Source: Acidobacteriota bacterium
Lineage (GTDB): Bacteria; Acidobacteriota; Terriglobia; Acidiferrales; UBA7541
Length of the DNA stretch: 64,000 bases
Assembly: GCA_013289955.1 (NCBI GenBank)
Contig: JABCYZ010000002.1
Span: 124,001 to 188,000, forward strand
Direction: 5' to 3'
Below are positions 46,347 to 55,536 of this stretch, in pieces (position 1 is the first letter of the stretch; each line of letters begins with the position of its first letter). The notes below the pieces were generated by a model, which saw only the letters and a program-made list of their open reading frames with translations, had not been told where the DNA came from and did no database searches. A program made the position numbers and the translations under genes.

Positions 46347-47849
46347 TTAGTCGTTACCGGATGCCGACGGCGTCTCCGGCACGGATATCATGGGCTTTGT
46401 CGAATCGCCGCCCTGGCGTACCCACTTCCAGCGCTCCGAGCGCAGCTTCAGGAAGCTGGTTGCTTCGTGGTACAGCCGCTTGCGTTCATTCGAATCCCAT
46501 AGCGCTTCGCGCACGATCCGCCATACCACGCGCGGCCGGAAATAATACTCATCGTAGAAGCGGTTCACGCCGGCCATCATCTCGGCCTTCTTGAGATGCG
46601 GGTATTCGATGTGCGGCAATTGGTGCCCGCCCGAATCCGCCAGCGCTTCCACCTTCAGGAAGCCTTCCTTAGCCATCGAGTCGTGCAGTTCCGTACCCGG
46701 CATGGCATGGGCCAGCGAAACCTGAATCGTCTCGCAATCCAGTTCCTTTGCGAAATCAATGGTCTTGTCGATGGTCTCTTTGGTCTCGCCCGGCAATCCA
46801 ATAATAAAATCGCCATGGACCTTGATTCCCACCTTCTTGCAGTTCTTCATGAACTCGCGGGCCATCTCCACGGTCGCGCCCTTTTTGATGTTCTTCAGAA
46901 TCTGCGGATCGCCCGATTCGAATCCCACGATAAAGAGCCGCGCTCCGCCATCCGCCATGGCCTTCAACTCTTCATACTTGCTGTGGCAGCGCGCCGTACA
47001 AGACCACCGGAACTTCAGCGGCTTGAATTTCTGGCTCAACTCGATCGCCCGATCCTTGCGGATATTGAACGTATCGTCGTCGAAGAAAATCTCTTTCATC
47101 TGCGGAAAATATTCCAGTGTGTTTTTCACTTCCTGCACGACGTTGTCCACCGACCTCGTCCGCCACGCATGCCCCGAGACCGTCTGCGGCCACATGCAGA
47201 AGGTGCAGAGCGCCGGGCACCCTCGCGTCGTATAGAAGGACACAAAGGGATGCAGCAAAAACGGCACATTGTATTTTTCAATCTGCAAATCGCGTTTGTA
47301 AGTGTCCGTCGCAAATGGCAGTGCATCCAGTTCCGCAGTATGCAGCTGAGGCCGCTCCGCGTTGTGAACCACCTTGCCTTCTTTGCGGTAGCTCACGCCC
47401 ATGATCTGCTCGATCGGCTTTCCGTGGGCATACTCCGCGACCGAATGATCGAACTCCCCGCGCGTAACAAAATCAATGTCCTCGCTCGCCTGCAAGGTCT
47501 CGTCCGGCTTGATGTGCCCGTGCGGTCCAACAAAGGCAATCTTCAGCCCGGGATTGCTTTCCTTGATCTTGCGAATCAGCTTGATGTCGCTATGGAACCC
47601 AACGGTCGACGTGTAGAGCACCAGAAATTCGTAGTCCTTGCAGATTTCAATCGTCTGCTGCCAGTTCACCTTGTGCGGCGACGCATCCAGCAACCGGCTT
47701 CCCGGGATCAGCCCGGCAGGGTAGGACAGCCAGACCGGGTACCAATACGACTCAATCTCCCGCGTCGCGGGCCATCGCGAACTAGCTCCGCCGTCAAAAT
47801 TCTCGAAACTTGGCGGGTTCAACAGCAAAGTCTTCATTACATCCGGCAT
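46347..47849 (-). CDS. hpnJ: Hopanoid-associated radical SAM protein HpnJ
   Basis: The 500-residue protein has an N-terminal B12-binding-like region with the HpnJ signature start (LLLNPPSFENFDGGASSRW, then 'SYWYPVWLSYPAGLIPGSRL'). The radical SAM core has CPALCTFC (CX3CX2C cluster ligands) in 'YTTRGCPALCTFCMWPQT'. HpnJ is known to rearrange the glucosamine of hopanoid head groups into the cyclitol ether. GAGGG six bases before ATG 47849 and a promoter about 40 bases upstream make it the first gene of the minus-strand operon. Squalene-hopene cyclase and HpnH, HpnG and HpnK are not in the window. Confidence 0.88.
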   Translation of the reverse strand: MPDVMKTLLLNPPSFENFDGGASSRWPATREIESYWYPVWLSYPAGLIPGSRLLDASPHKVNWQQTIEICKDYEFLVLYTSTVGFHSDIKLIRKIKESNPGLKIAFVGPHGHIKPDETLQASEDIDFVTRGEFDHSVAEYAHGKPIEQIMGVSYRKEGKVVHNAERPQLHTAELDALPFATDTYKRDLQIEKYNVPFLLHPFVSFYTTRGCPALCTFCMWPQTVSGHAWRTRSVDNVVQEVKNTLEYFPQMKEIFFDDDTFNIRKDRAIELSQKFKPLKFRWSCTARCHSKYEELKAMADGGARLFIVGFESGDPQILKNIKKGATVEMAREFMKNCKKVGIKVHGDFIIGLPGETKETIDKTIDFAKELDCETIQVSLAHAMPGTELHDSMAKEGFLKVEALADSGGHQLPHIEYPHLKKAEMMAGVNRFYDEYYFRPRVVWRIVREALWDSNERKRLYHEATSFLKLRSERWKWVRQGGDSTKPMISVPETPSASGND

Positions 47850-47889
47850 TCTTCACCCTCAGTTTCCCGATTCGAACCGCGATGCTGCA

Positions 47890-47917
47890 AATATATTTCC
47901 CGGTCTCAGAAGCCCAA
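47890..47917 (-). promoter_or_regulatory. Sigma-70-type promoter of the hpnJ operon
   Basis: On the minus strand TTGGGC (47917-47912) and TATATT (47895-47890) are 16 bases apart. The expected start near 47883 gives a leader of about 34 bases containing GAGGG before ATG 47849. Confidence 0.5.
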
Positions 47918-48132
47918 CTGCCTCCGGCCGCGTCAGCGGCCTCTCCGAACCGCCCCTACATCTAGAGTACAGTTTACCTGACTTGGTTGCATGCGCTCAA
48001 TTCTTTCTGCAGACGAGGCCTTTTCCGCATCAAAATGCCCGGGACGTCCATTCGCCAAATCCTTTAAAAAGACGGCAGGGAAATCCGTCGGGTGGTCCCC
48101 AACTTGATCCGATTCCATTGCTCGAATCCCGG

Positions 48133-48160
48133 TTGACTATTTACCGCTTCGTAATATACT
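48133..48160 (+). promoter_or_regulatory. Sigma-70-type promoter of the receiver-like gene
   Basis: TTGACT (48133-48138) and TATACT (48155-48160) are separated by 16 bases. Transcription would start near 48167, leaving a 45-base leader before ATG 48212. The rest of the 362-base gap (47850-48211) shows no gene. Confidence 0.6.
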
Positions 48161-48211
48161 CTCACGCAGTTCTGGGACTTTCACTGGCCGTTCACGGGAA
48201 CTGAGGTCGGG

Positions 48212-48616
48212 ATGCGTGCCTCGCACACTCTAGCCACCCTTCATCCTGTCATTCTTGTCGTCGAGGACCTGGAATCTCTTCGCCTTTCCATGCAGCAAGT
48301 CCTCGAGGATGCCGAATTTCTGGTCCTCACCGCGGCAAATGCCCGTGAAGCGTTGGAGCTGGCTCAATCCTCTGCCCGACCTATCCACCTGCTGATCACC
48401 ACGCTGCGCCCTGGCGGAATGCCAGGCCCGGACTTGGCTATTTGCTTGCGCAAGCATTCGCCGGAAATGAGCGTTCTCTACAGCTCAGCCAATCCGTTGG
48501 CAGCTCTCGAGATTCCGGACCCCGCCGAGGTGATCTCTTCGATGCTGCCTAGGCCCTTCACTAGAACGACCCTGCTTAGCCGCATCAATACACTCCTTGC
48601 CGCGCACATTGGATGA
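48212..48616 (+). CDS. Receiver-like protein lacking the phosphorylation site
   Basis: The 134-residue protein has the receiver fold (VILVVEDLESLRLSMQQVL, with Glu18-Asp19). The phosphoacceptor position in 'LLITTLRPGGMPGPDLA' is Thr64 rather than Asp, and the conserved Lys before the final Pro is Arg114 (MLPRPF). Both core residues are therefore lost. It resembles the FixJ/CheY-like receivers that usually read 'LLLTDVVMPGMSGPEL'. It may work without phosphorylation, by dimerisation or ligand binding. GAGGTCGGG lies just before the ATG. It stands alone between convergent genes. Confidence 0.8.
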   Translation: MRASHTLATLHPVILVVEDLESLRLSMQQVLEDAEFLVLTAANAREALELAQSSARPIHLLITTLRPGGMPGPDLAICLRKHSPEMSVLYSSANPLAALEIPDPAEVISSMLPRPFTRTTLLSRINTLLAAHIG

Positions 48617-48726
48617 AAAGCGCGGCCGGCAATCTCGTAAAAGCTCTTCGGGTCGGAACGCAAGACTCGCGGACCGCTCACAAACCGGGGCGCACAACCA
48701 GCCTGGCCGCTCTCGCCCCCGGTAGC

Positions 48727-50124
48727 CTATTCTGCAGCGCGCCGAGTGTGAGCCCCTTCGCCGCCCAGCACTTCCGAGCTTGCCGCCGAGAGTTCATCCC
48801 AGATTCGCGGGATCCACTCCAGATGCTCCGGTTTCATGAGCACCGATCGCAGGCAGGTCATCGTTCGGCGGTCGCGCTGCATCGTCCCCAGATTTGCCGC
48901 CCAAAACTCTGTCGGTAACTCCGCTACCGCGAGATGCAAGTTTCGCTTTGCGGCGGACTCGAATATCCGGCGCGAAAGCCCGGAAGCCTCGCTGATGCTT
49001 TTCGCCCGCGGTGCAAAGATCACGATATCCAACTCCGGCGCAAACGCCGTCACGAACCGATCATCCCTCCGGAGCCTCTCAAAGAAAGCCAGCGCCGCCG
49101 CTCGTCCACGTTCCAGCCCGTTTGCGAAGGCTCCGCCGCGGACCAGCGGCAGGAGTCTTTGCGTCGTCCACAGCGCCGCGGCAGCAGCGCCCGGTCGCGA
49201 ACATTCCAGGCTGATCTCTCCCAGGTGAAGCTCAGCGGAACTGAAATAAGTGTACGGAGAATCGTGTTTGTAAAAACGTCCAGCGGAGGAATCGCGAAAT
49301 AAAACGCAGCCGCAACCATAAGGTTGCAATCCGTGCTTGTGCGGATCGATAACGATGGAATCCGCTTCTCCGATTCGGGCAAAACTAAGCGCGGACTCTG
49401 TCCCGAGATTCTCAGCAAGCCCAAAATATCCGCCGTAGGCGGCATCCGCGTGAACTCGAAACCCGTGCTTGGCGCGCAAAGCCAGAATCTCTGGCAGCGG
49501 ATCGACGGATCCGGTCGCCGTGGTCCCCATCGTAACGACCACCGCCCCTACGTCGCCGAGTGCCGCGCGCGTTGCCAGCGCGTTCAGGTCCATACGTCCT
49601 AGCGCGTCGCATGGAACGCTCTCGCATTGCAATTGCAACACCGCGCTGATCCGCTTGTGCGTGTAGTGGGCCTGCTCGCTCGCCAAAATCTTCTTCCCCG
49701 GCTGCACTTGCGAAGCTACCCAAAGCGCCTCAAGATTCGCCATCGTCCCGCCGCCGCACAAATGACCAAGAAATTCCTTCCACCCAAACATGGCCGCGAT
49801 TTCCGCGACCGCTTCCTTCTCCATTGCGGAGGTCGCGCGTCCCCCGTCCAGAGCATGATTGTTGGGATTGATCCACATCGCCAGCGCATAAGCCAGCCGC
49901 GCGACCGGATGCGGCGGCTTAAGCATCTGCCCCGCGTACAATGGATGAAAATAAGGATAGTTGTCGCGCAGCCGCTCAGCGGTCTCAGCCAACGCCTCGG
50001 CGATTCGCTCCTCTTCCGTGCCTGGCACCTGAGCTTCGAACCGGGGCAATTGCGCGAATCCCGCATCCAGCTTTCGAACCGCTTCCAGAAACGCCTCTAA
50101 CGTTGCCTGTTCTAGTTGCACCAT
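48727..50124 (-). CDS. PLP-dependent group II decarboxylase-like protein
   Basis: The 465-residue protein is a fold-type I PLP enzyme of the aromatic-amino-acid/glutamate decarboxylase group. 'NPNNHALDGGRATSAMEKEA' is typical of its substrate-binding start, and 'DSIVIDPHKHGLQPYGCGCV' holds the Schiff-base Lys within PHKHG. 'HVHADAAYGGYFGLAE' carries the Asp that contacts the PLP nitrogen. Amino-acid decarboxylation to an amine is expected; the substrate is not clear. It starts only 26 bases after the TolC-like gene on the same strand, so it probably belongs to the efflux operon and may supply an exported amine. Confidence 0.85.
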   Translation of the reverse strand: MVQLEQATLEAFLEAVRKLDAGFAQLPRFEAQVPGTEEERIAEALAETAERLRDNYPYFHPLYAGQMLKPPHPVARLAYALAMWINPNNHALDGGRATSAMEKEAVAEIAAMFGWKEFLGHLCGGGTMANLEALWVASQVQPGKKILASEQAHYTHKRISAVLQLQCESVPCDALGRMDLNALATRAALGDVGAVVVTMGTTATGSVDPLPEILALRAKHGFRVHADAAYGGYFGLAENLGTESALSFARIGEADSIVIDPHKHGLQPYGCGCVLFRDSSAGRFYKHDSPYTYFSSAELHLGEISLECSRPGAAAAALWTTQRLLPLVRGGAFANGLERGRAAALAFFERLRRDDRFVTAFAPELDIVIFAPRAKSISEASGLSRRIFESAAKRNLHLAVAELPTEFWAANLGTMQRDRRTMTCLRSVLMKPEHLEWIPRIWDELSAASSEVLGGEGAHTRRAAE

Positions 50125-50150
50125 TCACCAATCGCAAGCCGCCACTCGCG

Positions 50151-51551
50151 CTATTGCCAAACCTTGTCCAACTGCCCCGCCGTCTTCAGCAACTCCAGCT
50201 GCGCCTGCTGCCGCTGGAAATTCGCATCCAGAAAAGCCATCCATTTATCATTCTCATCGAGCCGCGCTCTTTCCAGTTCGCGCAAATTCACTTTCCCCTC
50301 GCTGTACTGTGTTTGCAGCACTCCGATATTCTGCTGCGCCAGTTGCAGCTCCAGACGCGCCACCTCTTTCGCCGCGTCCCGTTCCCGCAGGTGCCGCGTC
50401 TTTTGGCGCACTTCCGCGCTCACCTGCGCCTTCTTGCTCGCCAGGGTCGCTTGTGAGGCCTGCAGATTTATCTGCGCCAGCCCTATGCCCTCTCTCGTTT
50501 TTGCGCTGAACAGCGGCACCTGCACCTGCACGCCCGCGTTGAAATTGTTCCTCTGAAATTTCTTGTAGAACTCGCTGTAATTGTTGAAGCTCGCGAGCAC
50601 ACTGTACGTGCTGACCGCTTCAATGGTCGGCAAATTCCCGCGCTTCTCGCCTTTCAACCGGAACTCCTTCGCCCGCACGTCGGACTCCGCCAGCATCAGC
50701 CCCACATTATTTTGCATCGCCACGGCTACAAGGTTGGCGCCTTCCTGTTCCGCTTCCCCGGGCAATTCTTCCGGCGTGACTTCGATGGCCTGCTCCTGCT
50801 CCAGCCCCAGTTGCCCCTGCAAGAAAACTTCCAGCTCGTCTCCTCTCCCCTCGAGCTGCAGAATCCTTTGCGTTATCTGCGCTTTCGTCAGCTGCGACTT
50901 GGTTACTTCGAGCGGCAGTTCGTACCCTTCTCCCTGCCGCTCTTGCGTCACCTGCATAATCTTATCCGCACTCTCTTGCTCGGCCCGCAGCAGTTCGAGC
51001 GAATGCCGCACTTTAGCCAGCTCTAGATAAGCCATGGCCGTCCGCAGGACGACCCCGTTCTTCACGTCCTCCAGCACGATCCTCTGCGAACGCGCTTGCT
51101 CCTCCAGCTCCTTTCCCTGCCCCCGCAGCGGCTCGTTATAAACCTGTTCCGTATAGGTGAAGTTGAACAGCGATGGCGCCCGTCCGCCGGGGGTCTCGGG
51201 AATTCCGTAGGTGTACCCGGCTCCCGATCCGGCGTAGAAATTCGGCAGGAACTCCGCTCTGCTCACCTGTGACGCATGTGCCGCAACGCCTGCTTGCAGT
51301 TTTGCGACTTGAATATCCCTGCTGTTGCTCAGCGCCATTTCAATCGCACTCTTGAGCGTCAGCGCCACGGGCAAGCCCTGGTTTTGTGGCCCTCCCACAG
51401 CCGCGGACGCCCCTCGAGGTTGCGCTGCCGCCTGCGCGCCCGGTGCCTGCAGCACAGCCCCCGTCTGGGCGCTCACCATCGCGCCCGGGAGCAATGCCCC
51501 CCATCCCAGCGCAAGCACCGCTCCAGTCACCGCTTGAAATGTTTTTCGCAT
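50151..51551 (-). CDS. TolC-family outer-membrane efflux protein
   Basis: A 466-residue protein with a signal peptide (VTGAVLALGWGALLPGAMVSA) and the two long alpha-helical repeats of outer-membrane efflux channels ('IEMALSNSRDIQVAKLQAGV' is the typical first repeat; 'FNAGVQVQVPLFSAKTREGI' precedes the second). GGAGGGG five bases before ATG 51551 sets the start. It would form the outer-membrane part of the exporter whose adaptor and permease lie upstream on the same strand. Confidence 0.87.
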   Translation of the reverse strand: MRKTFQAVTGAVLALGWGALLPGAMVSAQTGAVLQAPGAQAAAQPRGASAAVGGPQNQGLPVALTLKSAIEMALSNSRDIQVAKLQAGVAAHASQVSRAEFLPNFYAGSGAGYTYGIPETPGGRAPSLFNFTYTEQVYNEPLRGQGKELEEQARSQRIVLEDVKNGVVLRTAMAYLELAKVRHSLELLRAEQESADKIMQVTQERQGEGYELPLEVTKSQLTKAQITQRILQLEGRGDELEVFLQGQLGLEQEQAIEVTPEELPGEAEQEGANLVAVAMQNNVGLMLAESDVRAKEFRLKGEKRGNLPTIEAVSTYSVLASFNNYSEFYKKFQRNNFNAGVQVQVPLFSAKTREGIGLAQINLQASQATLASKKAQVSAEVRQKTRHLRERDAAKEVARLELQLAQQNIGVLQTQYSEGKVNLRELERARLDENDKWMAFLDANFQRQQAQLELLKTAGQLDKVWQ

Positions 51552-51613
51552 TTCCACCCCTCCGCTGCGACAAAGCTCAAGATTTGATATCACTCGCGCG
51601 AGACGGCGCCGCT

Positions 51614-52816
51614 TCACTCATAGCGCAACGACTCAATCGGCTGCAATTTTGCTGCCTGATTCGCCGGCAAATATCCAAAAAATAATCCCGTCGAACACGA
51701 CACTACAAACGCCAGCACCACGCTCAACGGCGACACCGGCACGCGCAGATTCCCGGGAAGAAACATCTGAACGATCGCTGGTATCAGCAGCCCGATCAAA
51801 ATCCCCAGCACCGCCCCTCCCCCGCTGATCAAAAACGCCTCGGTCAAAAATTGATACATGATCTCTTTGCGCGCCGCTCCTATTGCCTTTCGAATCCCGA
51901 TCTCCCTCGTCCGCTCCGTCACCGTCACCAGCATGATGTTCATAATCCCAATCCCGCTGATGAGCAGCGCGATGAATGCGATCACGATCAGCACAATCGT
52001 CAGCGCCAGCGAAATGTCCCTCGCCGCCGTCAATATCGCCGCCAGCGTCTGCACGTTATACTCCGCCGTGCCCGGATGGCGGCTGCGCAGAAGTTGCGTC
52101 ACTTGCCTCTCCACGCTCGGCACGTCCTCCGGCGTAGCGGCTTGCACGTCCAGCACCTTCAGCGTGTTCACGCCCGTGTAGTACTTCACCAGCCCGAACG
52201 GTATCAGCACCGACTCCGCCTGAATGTCCGAAAGCCCAAAGGTCTCCACTCTCTCCTTGAACACTCCCACAATCGTGAAAATCAGTTCGCCCACATGCAA
52301 ATCCCGTCCCACGGGATTGTCCTGCCCGAAAAGCCTTTTCGCGAGCTGCGGGGTAATCACACACATCTTGCTCCGCGTTTCCATGTCCACCGCATCCAGA
52401 TACCGGCCCCGCAAGATCAACAGCCGCCGGATTTCCCGGTAGCCTGGCGTCACCCCGATCAGCGTCACCGGCCTCACCACTCCCTGGGCCACTACGGACA
52501 TCTGCATGTCGCTGATCGCCGCCACCTGCGCGGCCTCCGGAATCGTATCCTTCACCGCCTGCAGATCCTCCAGCGTCATTTCGTAGCTCAGCGGCTGTGC
52601 CTTTTCCGAACTTCTCACCAGCTCCGCCCATACCAAGTTCGACCCCACCGCTTCAATCTGCGATATCACAAATTTCCGGCTCGTCAGCGCCACCGTCACG
52701 ACCAGCACGATCGACGCGCTTCCGATAATCACGCCGAGCGATGTCAGCATCGCCCGAAGCTTATTGGCTCGCAGCGCGTCGATTGATACGGACAGCGTTT
52801 CTTTCAAATCCATCAT
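51614..52816 (-). CDS. MacB-type ABC transporter permease without ATPase domain
   Basis: The 400-residue protein has an N-terminal membrane helix ('LRAMLTSLGVIIGSASIVLV'), a periplasmic MacB-type core domain and three C-terminal helices of the FtsX domain ('ISGIGIMNIMLVTVTERTRE'). Full MacB has an ATPase fused in front; here it is absent. No ATPase gene occurs between adaptor, TPR gene, permease and TolC. The start may be either of two adjacent ATGs, with a weak ribosome-binding site. It probably works with an ATPase encoded elsewhere. Confidence 0.87.
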   Translation of the reverse strand: MMDLKETLSVSIDALRANKLRAMLTSLGVIIGSASIVLVVTVALTSRKFVISQIEAVGSNLVWAELVRSSEKAQPLSYEMTLEDLQAVKDTIPEAAQVAAISDMQMSVVAQGVVRPVTLIGVTPGYREIRRLLILRGRYLDAVDMETRSKMCVITPQLAKRLFGQDNPVGRDLHVGELIFTIVGVFKERVETFGLSDIQAESVLIPFGLVKYYTGVNTLKVLDVQAATPEDVPSVERQVTQLLRSRHPGTAEYNVQTLAAILTAARDISLALTIVLIVIAFIALLISGIGIMNIMLVTVTERTREIGIRKAIGAARKEIMYQFLTEAFLISGGGAVLGILIGLLIPAIVQMFLPGNLRVPVSPLSVVLAFVVSCSTGLFFGYLPANQAAKLQPIESLRYE

Positions 52817-52928
52817 GAAGGTTTGCTCGACTCGGTATAACTCTTCCTGCTTTTATCTGCCCGGATCCGCCGAAACCGTCCGCGCTGCAAGTTCCCCATG
52901 CGGCCCTACTCCGCGCGCTTTTTCCCTT

Positions 52929-53942
52929 TCAATCCTTCTCGGCCCGCTTCAGCAATTCCCGCACATTTTTATCTTTCGGATCCAGCTGCAGGGCCGCCTG
53001 ATATTCTCGCTCGGCCGATTTTTTATCGCCCTTGTCCTCAAAGAGCCGGCCCAGCCATTCGTGCGCGGCCGCATATCGGGGGTAGCCCGTTCGCTTCGGC
53101 GCCCTTTGCAGATATTCCCGCAACGACTGCTCCGCCTCTTCCTGCTTCTCCTTCTTGAGGATCCATCCCACCGCTCGATAAAACGTCCCTCGCGGATCCG
53201 CCGCATCCACCTGCGCACCTATAGTTCCCACCTCGATCAGTCGTTCCGCCTGGCCATGTCTCAGCGCATAATCGCCAATGTCGAAAATCAGCTCGGCTCG
53301 CTTCGGATGGCTTTCGAGCGCCAGCTGAAACTCCGCATCCGCTGTCGCAAACTCTCTTTTCTGCCGCCGGCAATTCCCCACCGAGTAATGCCATTCCGAG
53401 GCATCCATGGCCTTCAGTTTCTCGAATTCCGGCTTGGCTTTTTCCTCGCCGCCGCCCACCATGCCGGGAGCCGCGCAATCAAACTCGATCAGCGCCTGCC
53501 GCGCCGAGAAGTTCCTTTCGTCCAGCTCCACGGCAACCTCAAATTCCCGGCGCGTTTTTCTGGCCAGCCCGAGCGCCGAAAACATCGAACTATGGTCCGC
53601 TTTCTCCCCGTAAGCCCTGCCCAGCCATTCGTGGTACACCGAACTCTTCGGATCGATTCCCACTGCCCGCTCCGCGCTGTTGATAGCCGCGTCGCGCTCC
53701 TGCAGCTCCAAATAGGACTTCGTCAGCAGCAGCTGGATTTCGCCATTCTGTGGATCCTTCGCCGCCGCCCCCTGCAGTTCCATCACGGCTTTCGAATAAT
53801 CGCTGCTTTCATAGGCCCGCCGCCCGGCCTCCGTCGCGTCGCTCTGTTTCAAGCCCGCCAAACCGCTCGCCGCGCCTGCCAGCACCACCGCCAGAATCAC
53901 CCACCCGTTCGTCCGCTTCCGTTTCTCCGGTCTAGGAGGCAT
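52929..53942 (-). CDS. Membrane-anchored TPR protein of the efflux operon
   Basis: A 337-residue protein with a basic N-terminus, one helix (GWVILAVVLAGAASGLAGL) and TPR repeats to the end ('SSVYHEWLGRAYGEKADHSS', 'AAAHEWLGRLFEDKGDKKSA'). Most of it should be periplasmic. Its start lies inside the end of the adaptor gene (11-base overlap), so the two are translated together. It may act as a scaffold for the tripartite exporter. TPR genes within MacAB-like operons are frequent in acidobacteria. Confidence 0.82.
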   Translation of the reverse strand: MPPRPEKRKRTNGWVILAVVLAGAASGLAGLKQSDATEAGRRAYESSDYSKAVMELQGAAAKDPQNGEIQLLLTKSYLELQERDAAINSAERAVGIDPKSSVYHEWLGRAYGEKADHSSMFSALGLARKTRREFEVAVELDERNFSARQALIEFDCAAPGMVGGGEEKAKPEFEKLKAMDASEWHYSVGNCRRQKREFATADAEFQLALESHPKRAELIFDIGDYALRHGQAERLIEVGTIGAQVDAADPRGTFYRAVGWILKKEKQEEAEQSLREYLQRAPKRTGYPRYAAAHEWLGRLFEDKGDKKSAEREYQAALQLDPKDKNVRELLKRAEKD

Positions 53943-55194
53943 TCGAATTCACAACTTTAACGGCCATGCCATCGTGCAGATCCATATCTCCCGGCAGCGC
54001 GACCATTTCCCCTTCTTTTAATCCGCTCGTTACCTCATAGCTCGTCGCGTCCGCAATCCCCACTTTGATCTCTCTCTTTTCGAGCCGCGATTTGCCCACT
54101 CCCAATTCGTTGGGCTTCACCACATACACATACCGTCGGCCGCCCTCCGACGCTACGGCCCCTCGCGGCACCGCCAGCACATTGGCCCGCTCCCTCGAAT
54201 TGATCCGCACGTTCACATTTATATTCGGCAGCAGTTCGATTTTGTCGTTGTTCACCGCGCAGAGCAGCTCCCCGACGCTCCGCGTCCCATGCGGCACGAC
54301 CTGCTTCGGAATGATCTCCGTCTTTCCCAGCCAGCTTCGGTTCGGCAACGCGTCCCAGGTGATAATCACTGGCTCGTTCGCCTCCAGCCCGCCAAGGTCC
54401 GGCTCGTCAATAAAGGCCCTCACCCGCACCTTGTGCAAATCTGCCATCTCCGCCAGCAAGTCGCCTAGCTTCACGTAATCGCCAGCTTTCACCGGCAGCG
54501 AATACAGAGTCCCATCCGCTGGCGCCTCGATACGCCCGTTGTTCACTTTGTCTTCGAGCGCCGCCATTTCGCTCAGCGTCTGCTGCACCTGCAGTTCCCC
54601 GCGCTCCGTATCCAGCCGCGCCTGCTGATCGAACTGCTGCTTCACCGCCAGCAATCGCGTCACTTCCGCCTTCGCGTTCGCCAATGCCTGATCGTTGGCG
54701 GCAAGATCTTCTTTCGTCGCTGCCTGCCCGGCCGCCAGCCGCGCCAACGAATCATGATTTCTCTCGAGACGGTCGCGTTCCCCTTCCGCCTTTGCCAGAT
54801 CGCCCGCCACTTTCGCGGCTTCGTCGGCCTTACCACCGGCTCTCGCCGCCCGCAAATCATCCTGCGCCCGCAAAAGTTTTGCCCGAGACTCCGCCAGTTG
54901 CGCCGCCACTTCCTTTACGTTCAGCTCCAGCAAAAGTTGCCCCTTCTTCACCGCCTGCCCTTCAGGCACATAAATCTTTTTCACAAACGTATCCAGCTGC
55001 GCCCGCACCACATACGGCGAAATCGGCTCCACCTTCCCGTTGCTGCTGATCGACGACACCAGGTTCTCGCGCGTCGGCGTCACGGCCGATATTTTCGCGG
55101 CCGGCTTTCTCCCGCTCAGCCACACAAGAAAAATCGCCGCCACCACCGCCAGAAGCAAGGAGATCACAATCCGATTTCGCAGTTTTCGTTCCAT
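53932..55194 (-). CDS. Periplasmic adaptor (HlyD/MacA-like)
   Basis: The 420-residue protein has an N-terminal anchor (VISLLLAVVAAIFLVWLSG), a biotinyl-lipoyl-like hairpin ('VKKIYVPEGQAVKKGQLLLE'), a long coiled coil over about residues 100-210 ('DEAAKVAGDLAKAEGERDRL') and C-terminal beta domains. It would connect the permease to the TolC-like channel. It is the first gene of the minus-strand operon 55194-48727 and diverges from the NatA-type gene. Confidence 0.87.
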   Translation of the reverse strand: MERKLRNRIVISLLLAVVAAIFLVWLSGRKPAAKISAVTPTRENLVSSISSNGKVEPISPYVVRAQLDTFVKKIYVPEGQAVKKGQLLLELNVKEVAAQLAESRAKLLRAQDDLRAARAGGKADEAAKVAGDLAKAEGERDRLERNHDSLARLAAGQAATKEDLAANDQALANAKAEVTRLLAVKQQFDQQARLDTERGELQVQQTLSEMAALEDKVNNGRIEAPADGTLYSLPVKAGDYVKLGDLLAEMADLHKVRVRAFIDEPDLGGLEANEPVIITWDALPNRSWLGKTEIIPKQVVPHGTRSVGELLCAVNNDKIELLPNINVNVRINSRERANVLAVPRGAVASEGGRRYVYVVKPNELGVGKSRLEKREIKVGIADATSYEVTSGLKEGEMVALPGDMDLHDGMAVKVVNSNAS

Positions 55195-55536
55195 GCTCTC
55201 CTATTCCAAGAAGTCCCAGGCCAAGCGCGCCGTAGGACACACAAAACCCAGCGCCCCAATGCCTTGCTCAAACTTTTCCGTGGCTTGCTGCTCTAGCTCT
55301 GCCCTATTTCTGGCGGACCCCGAAGCGTTTCATTTTAGCAATAGCCGCGCCGCTTTCTCCACACTGCTTCCTAGTAAGTGTCCCATCTCCAATACAATAG
55401 AGATGCGCCGCCCACCCCTCAGGATGCGCCCTCGCGGCGATTTTCCGCAGCTGAAATCTTTCCCCAATCACATCCGTAGTAGACTCAGAAGCGTTAGTGC
55501 CCTGTCTCCTGATTGCCGTAACTGAGGGGTCCATCC
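55195..55536. other. Divergent intergenic region between two transporter operons
   Basis: This 342-base region must hold the promoters of both the adaptor operon (minus) and natA (plus). TACAAT occurs at 55392-55397 on the plus strand but without a good -35. GAGGGG seven bases before ATG 55537 is the natA ribosome-binding site. No gene is seen. Confidence 0.4.

Noticed and set aside
46596..47981. A 461-codon open frame on the plus strand opposite hpnJ.
   Set aside because: hpnJ shows all its family motifs and a good ribosome-binding site; the antisense frame has an Arg/His/Leu-rich composition and no recognisable domain.
51851..52786. A 311-codon open frame on the plus strand.
   Set aside because: It lies opposite the MacB-type permease and is an Arg/His/Gln-rich shadow without motifs.
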